From Rhizobium sp. Q54 (GTDB lineage Bacteria > Pseudomonadota > Alphaproteobacteria > Rhizobiales > Beijerinckiaceae): 13,579 nt of DNA. Position 1 is the stretch's first letter. Each line of letters starts with the position of its first letter. A model generated the notes under the pieces. It was not told where the DNA came from. It saw nothing but the letters and a program-made list of their open reading frames with translations, and ran no database searches. The translations under genes and the position numbers were made by a program. Shown in pieces: positions 7,610 through 13,579 of the stretch. The stretch lies in assembly GCA_945903655.1 (NCBI GenBank), contig CAMDOY010000065.1, positions 1 through 13,579 on the forward strand. The letters are read 5' to 3'.

Positions 7610-7653
7610 GGATTCTTCCAACTTATATGGGGCTGCGAACAGGGGATTCGCAG
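7607..7653. repeat. Direct repeat CAGGG(G)ATTC and hairpin in the recF-gyrB gap
   Basis: CAGGGATTC (7607-7615) and CAGGGGATTC (7640-7649) are near-identical, with starts 33 bases apart. The second copy lies in a perfect 7-bp inverted repeat, CTGCGAA (7633-7639) and TTCGCAG (7647-7653), with a 7-base loop. Directly next to it is the palindrome GGGGCGCCCC (7653-7662). No T tract follows on the minus strand, so this is not a standard recF terminator. It could be a protein-binding site, an RNA structure, or part of a dispersed intergenic repeat; a similar motif occurs after dapE. Confidence 0.55.
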
Positions 7654-7671
7654 GGGCGCCCCGGGCTTTTC

Positions 7672-8832
7672 TCAAGCTGGCTCGATTTGGCCCTGAAACA
7701 CCCTGAACACTTGCGCGCTGGCGCCCATTCCCGCGAAGGCGGCGGGGTCGGCGCCCGTCATCCAGACCTGCCCGCCAAGGCGCGCCAGCTCCTCATAGAG
7801 GGCCTGGCGGCGGCGGGGGTCGAAATGGGCGGCGATCTCGTCCAGCAGCACCAGGGGCGCCATGCCCGCCATGGCCGCCACCAGCCGCGCATGGGCCAGC
7901 ACCAGGCCCACCAGTAGGGCTTTCTGCTCGCCGGTGGAGCAGCGCGCCGCCTCGGCCTGCTTGGGGCCATGGCGCACCGCCAGATCGCTCGCCTGCGGGC
8001 CGATGAGGGTGCGCCCGGCGGCGGCGTCCCGGCCCCGGTTGGCGCGCAGCAGGGCGCGGTAGCGGTCCTCCACCTCAAGGGAGGGCATATGGGGCAGCAT
8101 CTGCTCGATCTCGCCCTCCAGCGAGACCTCCGCCCAGGGAAAGGGCGAGGCCTCGTCCCGCTGGGCCGTGATGAGGGCGGCGAGGCGCGTCACCGTCTCC
8201 ACCCGCGCCGCCGAGACAGCGAGAGCCAGCCCCGCCAGCTCCTGCTCGGCCGCATCGAGCCAGGCGGCGTCGCGGATGCCCTCTTCGAGCAGGCGGTTGC
8301 GGTTGCGCAGGGCCCGCTCAAGCGCGTTGACGCGGATTCCGTGGTCGGAATCGACCGCCAGCACCAGACGGTCGAGAAAACGTCGCCGATCCCCCGCAGG
8401 CCCCGCGAAGAGCCCGTCCATGGCGGGCGTCAGCCAGACGAGGCGCAGATGGTCTGCGAAGGCTCGCGCCGAGCTGACGGGCGCGCGATCAATCCGGCAA
8501 CGCCGGGCGGAGCCGCCGTCCGCAGGCTCGATGCCGGTGCCGAGCTGGACGAGATCGCCATCGCTCTCCAGCTCCAGCGAGGCCGCCCAGCGGCCCGTGC
8601 CGCCGATGCGGGCGAGATCGCCAAGGTCGGCCCGGCGCAAGCCCCGCCCGGGGGTGAACATGGAGAGGGCTTCGAGCACATTGGTCTTGCCCGCCCCGTT
8701 CTCCCCCGTCAGGGCGATCAACGGCGCCTCCACCCTCAGGTCGAGGGCGGCGTAGGAGCGGAAATCGGCAAGCGCGAGGCGTCGCACCATGGGGCGGCGC
8801 AGGGCTGGCGCGTCATCGGCGAACATGGTCAT
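7672..8832 (-). CDS. recF: DNA replication and repair protein RecF
   Basis: This 386-residue SMC-like ATPase binds single-strand gaps and, in the RecFOR pathway, helps load RecA at stalled or gapped replication sites. Visible motifs are VRRLALADFRSYAALDLRVE at the N-terminus, Walker A GENGAGKT (43-50), the ABC-type signature STGEQ (299-303) and Walker B PLVLLDE (D331, E332). SPGRGLRR-like sequence (FTPGRGLRRADLGDLAR) follows Walker A as in other RecF proteins. The start is uncertain: ATG 8832 is 22 bases from the dnaN stop, but ATG 8826 or ATG 8790 (MVRRLALADF) are also possible and none has a clear Shine-Dalgarno. It is probably co-transcribed with dnaN. The length fits alphaproteobacterial RecF. 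Confidence 0.95.
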   Translation of the reverse strand: MTMFADDAPALRRPMVRRLALADFRSYAALDLRVEAPLIALTGENGAGKTNVLEALSMFTPGRGLRRADLGDLARIGGTGRWAASLELESDGDLVQLGTGIEPADGGSARRCRIDRAPVSSARAFADHLRLVWLTPAMDGLFAGPAGDRRRFLDRLVLAVDSDHGIRVNALERALRNRNRLLEEGIRDAAWLDAAEQELAGLALAVSAARVETVTRLAALITAQRDEASPFPWAEVSLEGEIEQMLPHMPSLEVEDRYRALLRANRGRDAAAGRTLIGPQASDLAVRHGPKQAEAARCSTGEQKALLVGLVLAHARLVAAMAGMAPLVLLDEIAAHFDPRRRQALYEELARLGGQVWMTGADPAAFAGMGASAQVFRVFQGQIEPA

Positions 8833-8854
8833 GGCGGGCTGGAGGGCTCGCCCC

Positions 8855-9973
8855 TCACACGCGCATCGGCATCAGCACATAGAGCGCGGCGGCGCCATCG
8901 CGATCCTGGATCACGGTCGGCGAGCCGGGATCGGCCAGCTTGAAGAGGGCGGTGTCGCTGTCGAGCTGGCTGGTGATGTCCAGGAGATAGCGGGCGTTGA
9001 AGCCGATATCGATGGGGGAGGCGTCATAGTCCACCTCCAGCTCCTCGGTCGCCGAGCCTGAGTCCGGATTGGTGACGGAGAGGGTCAGCTTGCCTTCGGA
9101 CAGCGCCAGCTTCACCGCGCGGCCACGCTCCGAGGAGATGGTCGACACGCGGTCCACGGCGGCGGCGAAGGGGCCGCAATCGACGGTCAGGCGCTTGTCG
9201 TTGCCGGTGGGGATCACGCGGGTGTAATCGGGGAAGGTGCCGTCGATCAGCTTGGAGGTCAGCACCACCGGGCCGAAGGTGAAGCGCGCCTTGGTGGTGG
9301 ACATTTCCACCACGACCTCGGCGCCCAGATCCTCCACCAGCTTCTGCACCTCGGCGACCGCCTTGCGCGGCACGATGACGCCGGGCATGCCCGCAGCGCC
9401 CGCAGGCGCGGGCAACTCGACCCGCGCGAGGCGGTGGCCGTCGGTGGCGACGGCGCGCAGCATCATGTGCCCCTCGACCTCGATGGTGTGCATGAAGATG
9501 CCGTTGAGATAGTAGCGCGTCTCCTCGGTGGAGATGGCGAACTGGGTCTTGTCGATCAATTTCTTGAGATCGGCGGCGGGCAGGGAGAAGCGGTGCGTCA
9601 GATCGCCCGCCGTCAGATCGGGGAAGTCGCTCTCGGGCAGGGATTGCAGGTTGAACCGCGAGCGGCCCGAACGCAGCAGCAACTGGCCGCTGTCGCCCGC
9701 CGTCTCCAGCGAGACCTGGCCGCCTTCGGGCAGCTTGCGCACGATGTCATAGAGCGTATGGGCGGGCAGGGTGGTCGCCCCCGCCTGGCCGACATCGGCG
9801 GCCACGCTCTCGGTGATTTCGAGGTCGAGGTCGGTCGCGCGCAGCAGCAAGGCGCCATCGCGCGCCTGCAACAGCACGTTGGACAGGATCGGGATCGTGT
9901 TGCGGCGCTCCACGACGCGATGGACATGGCTCAGGGACTTGAGAAGCGCCCCTCTTTCCAAAGTGACTTTCAT
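8855..9973 (-). CDS. dnaN: DNA polymerase III beta subunit (sliding clamp)
   Basis: The 372-residue protein forms the dimeric ring that tethers DNA polymerase III to DNA and serves as a docking platform for repair proteins. Start ATG 9973 gives MKVTLERGALLKSLSHVHRV, the standard opening; the GTG at 10036 would add 21 residues with no conservation. AAGG stands three bases before the ATG and AGGA further out, so the ribosome site is modest. Three clamp folds are expected, roughly 1-125, 130-250 and 255-372, with typical sequence such as RRNTIPILSNVLL, YYLNGIFMH, ATDGHRLA and the C-terminal YVLMPMRV. The length is that of Rhizobiales DnaN. It heads the leftward dnaN-recF pair, and dnaA is not next to it in this window. 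Confidence 0.97.
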   Translation of the reverse strand: MKVTLERGALLKSLSHVHRVVERRNTIPILSNVLLQARDGALLLRATDLDLEITESVAADVGQAGATTLPAHTLYDIVRKLPEGGQVSLETAGDSGQLLLRSGRSRFNLQSLPESDFPDLTAGDLTHRFSLPAADLKKLIDKTQFAISTEETRYYLNGIFMHTIEVEGHMMLRAVATDGHRLARVELPAPAGAAGMPGVIVPRKAVAEVQKLVEDLGAEVVVEMSTTKARFTFGPVVLTSKLIDGTFPDYTRVIPTGNDKRLTVDCGPFAAAVDRVSTISSERGRAVKLALSEGKLTLSVTNPDSGSATEELEVDYDASPIDIGFNARYLLDITSQLDSDTALFKLADPGSPTVIQDRDGAAALYVLMPMRV

Positions 9974-10001
9974 GGGCCTTGATCCATCCTGCAACGCGAC
10001 A

Positions 10002-10017
10002 CCCCGGCAATCCGGGG
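10002..10017 (-). other. GC-rich hairpin in the dnaN leader
   Basis: CCCCGG (10002-10007), loop CAAT, CCGGGG (10012-10017) form a perfect 6-bp all-GC stem 29 bases before the dnaN start codon. It lies between the candidate promoter and the start. No T tract follows in either direction, so it is not an intrinsic terminator. It may be an mRNA stabiliser, an operator, or chance. Confidence 0.45.
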
Positions 10018-10023
10018 GACGAA

Positions 10024-10053
10024 CATTAGTCGTCACTGCCCCAAAAGCGCAAG
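10024..10053 (-). promoter_or_regulatory. Candidate dnaN promoter
   Basis: On the minus strand CTTGCG (10048-10053) and CTAATG (10024-10029) are separated by 18 bases and resemble the alphaproteobacterial CTTGAC / CTATAT consensus. The implied transcript would start near 10016-10018, about 45 bases ahead of the dnaN ATG, right at the GC-rich leader hairpin. Assigned by eye only. Confidence 0.35.
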
Positions 10054-10146
10054 CGTCTGGCCCCCGCAGAAGGCCGCAAGGCGAGGCTTTCCCCAGCTTT
10101 CCGTCCCGGTTTTCCGCCTCAGGCCCAGGCCCGGGCGCGGCTTCGC

Positions 10147-10175
10147 CTTGACTCCGGGCGCGCGTCCGACGAAAC
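10147..10175 (+). promoter_or_regulatory. Candidate dapD promoter
   Basis: CTTGAC (10147-10152) is a perfect match to the alphaproteobacterial -35. At 17 bases distance the -10 position reads CGAAAC (10170-10175), a poor match to CTATAT. It lies 35 bases upstream of the dapD ATG, in the gap shared with the divergent dnaN. Supported mainly by the -35. Confidence 0.35.
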
Positions 10176-10209
10176 CTCCCGCCGAACTTGTCTTTGAGAG
10201 GATCCGGTC

Positions 10210-11067
10210 ATGTCGCATGCGCAACTCGAAAAAATCGTCGAAGCCGCCTTCGAGGACCGGGCCAATGTCACGCCCGCCACCACCGGCGAGGTGCGCGACG
10301 CCGTCAACGAGGCGCTGAATCTGCTCGACACCGGCGCGGCGCGCGTCGCCTACAAGGTCGCGGGCAAGAGCGGTCCCGAAGCCTGGGCGGTCAACCAGTG
10401 GCTGAAGAAGGCGGTGCTGCTCTCCTTCCGCCTCAATGACATGTGGGCGATCTCCGGCGCCCCCGGCGGCGCCTCCTGGTGGGACAAGGTGCCCTCCAAG
10501 TTCGAGGGCTGGACCGCCAAGGAACATGGCGCGGCGGGCTTTCGCTCCGTGCCCGGCTGCATCGTGCGCCGCTCGGCCTTCATCGCGAAGAACGTGGTGC
10601 TGATGCCCTCCTTCGTGAATCTGGGCGCCTATGTGGACGAGAACACCATGGTCGACACCTGGGCCACCGTGGGCAGCTGCGCGCAGATCGGCAAGAATGT
10701 GCATCTGTCCGGCGGCGTGGGCATCGGCGGCGTGCTGGAGCCCCTGCAGGCCAACCCGACCATCATCGAGGACAATTGCTTCATCGGCGCGCGCTCGGAA
10801 GTGGTCGAGGGCGTTGTGGTGGGCGAGGGCTCGGTGCTCTCCATGGGCGTCTTCATCAGCGCCTCCACCCGCATCATCGACCGCAGCACCGGCGTGACCC
10901 ATGTGGGCTATGTGCCGCCCTATTCGGTGGTGGTGCCCGGCTCCCTGCCCGGCAAGCCGCTGCCCGATGGCTCGCCCGGCCCCTCGCTCTATTGCGCCGT
11001 CATCGTGAAGACCGTGGATGCGCAGACCCGCTCCAAGACCGGCATCAACGAACTCCTGAGGGATTGA
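10210..11067 (+). CDS. dapD: 2,3,4,5-tetrahydropyridine-2,6-dicarboxylate N-succinyltransferase
   Basis: DapD transfers succinyl from succinyl-CoA to tetrahydrodipicolinate in the succinylase branch of diaminopimelate/lysine synthesis, in the cytoplasm. The 285-residue length fits the family. ATG 10210 is preceded by GAGAGGAT (10196-10203). The N-terminal helical domain (MSHAQLEKIVEAAFEDRANV) leads to the conserved AVNQWLKKAVLLSFRLNDM. A left-handed beta-helix of hexapeptide repeats runs from about residue 110 to 240, including RRSAFIAKNVVLMPSFVNLG, the DTWATVGSCAQIGKNVHLSGG block and EDNCFIGARSEVVEGVVVGE. The C-terminus has YSVVVPGSLPGK and ends with KTGINELLRD. It is trimeric in known relatives. 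The next gene starts two bases after its stop and dapE follows, which confirms pathway context. Confidence 0.97.
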   Translation: MSHAQLEKIVEAAFEDRANVTPATTGEVRDAVNEALNLLDTGAARVAYKVAGKSGPEAWAVNQWLKKAVLLSFRLNDMWAISGAPGGASWWDKVPSKFEGWTAKEHGAAGFRSVPGCIVRRSAFIAKNVVLMPSFVNLGAYVDENTMVDTWATVGSCAQIGKNVHLSGGVGIGGVLEPLQANPTIIEDNCFIGARSEVVEGVVVGEGSVLSMGVFISASTRIIDRSTGVTHVGYVPPYSVVVPGSLPGKPLPDGSPGPSLYCAVIVKTVDAQTRSKTGINELLRD

Positions 11068-11069
11068 GG

Positions 11070-11579
11070 GTGAGCATCCCTCCCGGCGCCAGCGCCTCGG
11101 TCATTCTGCACTTCCTCTTCCGCACGGACGAGGGATTGATTGGTCGCGGCGTCTGGTGGCGTGGCTCCCTCTTCCTGGCGGGGTGCCTGGCCCTGCTCAC
11201 GGGGCTATGGATGGAGCTCAGCACATTCGCCTATGAGGCGCAGGGGCCCGCCGCCCGCGTGGATCTGTTCGATCCCAATATCTTCGCCGCCTACGCCTAT
11301 CTGATCTTCTATGGCTTCTGCGTGTTGCTGATTTCGATCAGCCATTACAACCTCTCGGCCAAGCGCTGGCGGGCGCGGGGCAAGCCGCCTGCGCTGGCGG
11401 GGCTGCTGCCCCTTCTGGCCCTGTTCAGCGGCGCGGCCCACTGGCTCTATCCGCGCGTGAGCGAGTCGATGCCCTATTGGACCGTGTCGGTCACGGACGC
11501 CGCTCTTATCGTGGTGATCCTTTGGAATGTGGTGGAGCTGGGCTTGCTGGGGGCGGGCCCCGAAAGCGAAGCGAGTTAA
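11070..11579 (+). CDS. Small four-helix membrane protein, DUF805-like
   Basis: This 169-residue membrane protein has no known function. It begins at GTG 11070, two bases after the dapD stop, with GAGGGA (11058-11063) six bases upstream, so translation is probably coupled to dapD. Four hydrophobic segments are visible at roughly 29-50, 71-93, 108-127 and 137-161. The segment SAKRWRARGKPPALAGLLPL (96-115), a basic loop between helices 2 and 3, resembles the S-x-KR-x-x-x-RG loop of DUF805 proteins (YhaH/YiiR-like). I recall DUF805-annotated genes lying between dapD and dapE in other Rhizobiales, which would make this a conserved neighbour; no role in lysine or cell-wall synthesis is shown by the sequence. 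The protein is certain to be membrane-embedded; the family name is tentative. Confidence 0.8.
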   Translation: MSIPPGASASVILHFLFRTDEGLIGRGVWWRGSLFLAGCLALLTGLWMELSTFAYEAQGPAARVDLFDPNIFAAYAYLIFYGFCVLLISISHYNLSAKRWRARGKPPALAGLLPLLALFSGAAHWLYPRVSESMPYWTVSVTDAALIVVILWNVVELGLLGAGPESEAS

Positions 11580-11607
11580 AATTCATCAGCGAAGCGGGGA
11601 AATATAT

Positions 11608-12759
11608 ATGAGCGAAGCCCTCGACCTCTGCCGCGCCCTCATCCGCTGCCCCTCTGTCACACCCGATGATGCGGGCGCGCTGGGCCTGATCGAGCGCGTG
11701 CTGGGCGAGGCGGGCTTCGAGACGCACCGCATCAGTTTTTCGCAGGAGGGCTATCCCGACACGCCCAATCTCTACGCGCGCATCGGCACAGGCGCCCCCT
11801 GCCTGCTCTTCGCCGGCCATACGGATGTGGTGCCCCCCGGCGATGCAGCCGCCTGGCGTTTCGATCCCTTCTCCGCGCAAGTGGCGGAGGGCATGATCTG
11901 GGGACGCGGCGCCACCGACATGAAGGGGGGCGTCGCCGCCTCCATCGCGGCGAGCCTCGCCCATATTCGCGCCCATGGCATGGAGAAGGGCTCCATCGCC
12001 TTTCTCATCACCGGCGATGAAGAAGGCCCCGCAGTCAATGGTACGGTGAAGCTGCTCGATTGGGCGCAGGCGCGGGGCGAGCGCTTCGACCATTGCATTC
12101 TCGGCGAGCCCACCAATCCCGATGCGCTCGGCGACATGATCAAGATCGGTCGACGTGGTTCCTTGTCGGGGCGCTTGACGGTCCATGGCAAGCAGGGCCA
12201 TGTGGGCTATCCCCAGCTCGCGGACAATCCCGTGCATCACATGCTGCGCCTGTGCGCCGCCCTGCTGGCGCGCCCGCTAGATGGCGGCACCGAGCATTTC
12301 GATCCGTCCAATCTGGAGATCACCACGCTGGACGTCGGCAACCCCGCCGTGAATGTCATTCCCGCGCTGGCGAAAGCCGCCTTCAACATCCGCTTCAACG
12401 ATCTGTGGACCCCCGTGACCCTGGAGGCCGAGCTGCGCGCGCGGCTGGCTTTGGTGGCGGGCGCGGCCAATTATGAGCTGCAGATGGCGCCCACCAACGC
12501 CCATGCCTTCCTCACCCAGCCCGGCCCCTTCGTGGACATGGTGGCCCGCGCCATCGAGGCTGAGACTGGCCGCAGCCCGGTTCTCTCCACCACCGGGGGC
12601 ACCTCGGACGCGCGCTTCATCAAGAATGTCTGCCCCGTCGTCGAATTCGGCCTCATCGGCAAGACCATGCATGCGGTGGACGAGCGCATCGCCGTGGCGG
12701 ACCTTGACGCTCTGACGGCGATCTATGGGCGCGTGCTGGCGGACTATTTCAAGGCCTGA
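11608..12759 (+). CDS. dapE: Succinyl-diaminopimelate desuccinylase
   Basis: DapE removes succinate from N-succinyl-LL-diaminopimelate, giving LL-diaminopimelate for lysine and peptidoglycan. It is a 383-residue di-zinc M20 peptidase-family enzyme. Start ATG 11608 is preceded by GGGGA (11596-11600). Zinc ligands and catalytic residues are visible: AGHTDVVPPGD (H71, D73), GRGATDMKGG (D104), ITGDEEG (E138 and E139), GEPT (E167) and H355 in GKTMHAVDE. The dimerisation/lid domain covers roughly 180-290, with HGKQGHVGYPQLADNPVHHM. TTGGTSDARFIK matches the conserved DapE substrate loop, which separates it from ArgE and carboxypeptidase G2. It is 28 bases downstream of the small membrane protein gene and likely in the dapD operon. 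No truA, a common follower in related genomes, is seen after it. Confidence 0.97.
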   Translation: MSEALDLCRALIRCPSVTPDDAGALGLIERVLGEAGFETHRISFSQEGYPDTPNLYARIGTGAPCLLFAGHTDVVPPGDAAAWRFDPFSAQVAEGMIWGRGATDMKGGVAASIAASLAHIRAHGMEKGSIAFLITGDEEGPAVNGTVKLLDWAQARGERFDHCILGEPTNPDALGDMIKIGRRGSLSGRLTVHGKQGHVGYPQLADNPVHHMLRLCAALLARPLDGGTEHFDPSNLEITTLDVGNPAVNVIPALAKAAFNIRFNDLWTPVTLEAELRARLALVAGAANYELQMAPTNAHAFLTQPGPFVDMVARAIEAETGRSPVLSTTGGTSDARFIKNVCPVVEFGLIGKTMHAVDERIAVADLDALTAIYGRVLADYFKA

Positions 12760-13200
12760 CCGACCTGCGACAGCCCTGATTCTGGCCCGCGAAACGGATC
12801 CCTGTTCGCGCCAGCAACACCTGTGACATCAGAGACATCGATCTGACACGCCCGGGGCCGGCCTCCGGCTCATTCAGCGCGCTCTTGCCTGCGCCGCGCA
12901 GGGGTTGAGCGCAAGGCCCCGTGGGCGCCTTTCCGTCCTCCCGTCCAACGCTTCCCCATGAAAGCCTGACGCCGTGGCGCGTGGAAACCGCGCGCTATGG
13001 AGGGTTTGCGAACGCCTCGAAAAAAAGCGAAGTTCAAGTCAGAAAATCATGAAAATTAAAAATTTAGGTAACTTTTTTGGTAAAAAATGTCTTTCAAATC
13101 GTGCAAAGCGTTCTCAGCGTCCTGTTCCATTTTGCTTGGTTAGCCTGAGCAAAAACATGCGTTTTCCCCAGAGTTGATCTGAGAATAAGGGCTTTCTGAC
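12760..13200. other. Gene-free 441-base region with a sharply AT-rich block
   Basis: No supported gene was seen on either strand. The first part (12760-13020) is GC-rich and holds the hairpin at 12782-12814 and a weak stem-loop at 12913-12931 (AAGGC-C-CC, GTG, GG-C-GCCTT then TT). The second part changes abruptly: 13021-13080 has 15 G/C in 60 bases, with T6-GGT-A6 at 13073-13087 and AAAAC-ATGC-GTTTT at 13152-13165. TTCAAG (13033-13038) and TTAAAA (13056-13061), 17 bases apart, are a weak promoter match. The block probably contains the promoter of the small exported-protein gene that follows; this is inference. Confidence 0.5.
12782..12814 (+). repeat. Hairpin after dapE sharing a motif with the gyrB leader
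   Basis: CTGG-CC-CGCGAA (12782-12793) pairs with TTCGCGCCAG (12805-12814), a 10-bp stem with a two-base bulge and an 11-base loop ending TCCCTG. On the minus strand it reads GCGAACAGGGATCC, close to GCGAACAGGGGATTC at 7635-7649. No T tract follows, so it is a poor intrinsic terminator, although it is well placed 23 bases after the dapE stop to mark the transcript end. Confidence 0.5.
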
Positions 13201-13473
13201 ATGTTTTTCGGCAGATCTGGCGGTGATTCCGCCTTGTGCATGCGCGGCGCTTGCGCAGTGCTTGCAGGCTTCTGGCGTTGCGGGCTCCGCGCCATGCTTT
13301 TTGCGGTGGCGATGGCCCTCGCCTTTATCCAGTTGATGGGTCCTGCTGCGGCCTCGGACGGCTGCACGGCGCTCAATACGGCGGCGCTGGACACTATTGG
13401 TTACTATGAAATCTTGAAGAACCGCTTTCAGGCGGGTTGTGTCCCGCAGCGTGGTGTAACAAGCTCGGCTTGA
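13201..13473 (+). CDS. Small predicted exported protein of unknown function (possibly a truncated larger protein)
   Basis: This 90-residue ORF matches no family I recognise. ATG 13201 follows AAGGG (13187-13191) by nine bases. The N-terminus is long and basic with several Cys and Arg, then a hydrophobic stretch LRAMLFAVAMALAFIQLMGP with a likely signal-peptidase site after PAAA (about residue 51); an internal start at Met32 would give an ordinary-length signal peptide. The mature part would be only about 38 residues, beginning SDGCTALNTAALDTIGYYEI. A short Cys-containing opening after the signal peptide recalls large secreted or autotransporter-type proteins, so this may be a 5' remnant that lost its frame near FQAG (about 13435). 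It follows the AT-rich block, and another gene start lies 67 bases on. Coding status is moderately supported by the signal peptide and ribosome site only. Confidence 0.5.
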   Translation: MFFGRSGGDSALCMRGACAVLAGFWRCGLRAMLFAVAMALAFIQLMGPAAASDGCTALNTAALDTIGYYEILKNRFQAGCVPQRGVTSSA

Positions 13474-13540
13474 TCACCGCCTTCACCGGTTTGTGCCGGG
13501 TTGGTCAGGTCGCCACTGCAGGCAGCCCGACGAGGGGAGT

Positions 13541-13579
13541 ATGGCTCAACGGCGCAATGGTTTCCAGTGTCATGTAGCG
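13541..13579 (+). CDS. Start of an unidentified gene (first 13 codons, truncated by window edge)
   Basis: ATG 13541 is preceded by GAGGGGAG (13532-13539), a strong Shine-Dalgarno with the GAGG core five bases from the start. The frame stays open to the last base and encodes MAQRRNGFQCHVA. The basic N-terminus followed by the first hydrophobic residues is compatible with the beginning of a signal peptide, but 13 residues are too few to identify a product. It may belong with the small exported-protein gene upstream. Confidence 0.5.
   Translation, partial: MAQRRNGFQCHVA

Noticed and set aside
12913..12931. Stem-loop AAGGCCCC-GTG-GGCGCCTT as the dapE terminator
   Set aside because: The stem has an internal mismatch and only three T residues follow; it is also about 155 bases from the dapE stop, so it is too weak to call.
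12760..13020. Possible tRNA or other structured RNA after dapE
   Set aside because: The hairpins do not form a cloverleaf and no T-loop sequence (GTTCRA-type arm with matching acceptor stem) was found.
1..13579. CRISPR array, insertion sequence, prophage or toxin-antitoxin module
   Set aside because: No regularly spaced repeats, transposase or integrase motifs, terminal inverted repeats or paired small ORFs were seen in the window.

Overview
The window is GC-rich bacterial chromosome. Every identifiable protein looks alphaproteobacterial, most likely Hyphomicrobiales (Rhizobiales): the GyrB and DnaN sequences, the dnaN-recF-gyrB block, and a dapD / small membrane protein / dapE order that I recall from that group. 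I cannot name the genus. No tRNA, rRNA, CRISPR array or transposase was seen.

Left part (1-5000). A truncated gene of the Asp/Glu racemase / maleate isomerase / arylmalonate decarboxylase superfamily runs leftward off the edge. Diverging from it is a complete five-gene LIV-type (HAAT) ABC importer in the order permease, permease, ATPase, ATPase, binding protein (livH-livM-livG-livF-SBP). The first four genes overlap by 4-8 bases, which suggests translational coupling. The binding-protein gene follows a 71-base AT-richer leader and has its own strong Shine-Dalgarno. A perfect 13-bp hairpin with T/A tracts ends the operon and is placed to serve the converging gyrB as well. The importer probably takes up an amino acid or a small carboxylate/amide; the neighbouring racemase-like enzyme hints at a carboxylate, but the substrate cannot be read from the sequence.

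Middle part (5043-9973, all minus strand). dnaN, recF and gyrB are transcribed leftward: replication sliding clamp, gap-repair/recombination ATPase and gyrase B subunit. dnaA, a common partner, does not adjoin dnaN here. The recF-gyrB gap carries repeated CAGGG(G)ATTC motifs, one inside a perfect hairpin, and a plausible gyrB promoter. The dnaN leader carries a GC-rich hairpin.

Right part (10210-12759, plus strand). dapD, a four-helix membrane protein resembling DUF805, and dapE form a tight cluster. DapD and DapE are two steps of the succinylase branch of diaminopimelate/lysine synthesis, supplying peptidoglycan and lysine.

Right edge (12760-13579). About 440 bases without a gene include a sharply AT-rich block. 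They are followed by a small predicted exported protein of unknown function and the first 13 codons of another gene that runs off the edge. This end differs in composition from the rest and is the least ordinary part of the window. I found no convincing new multi-gene system; most of the window is conserved core genome plus one transporter operon.
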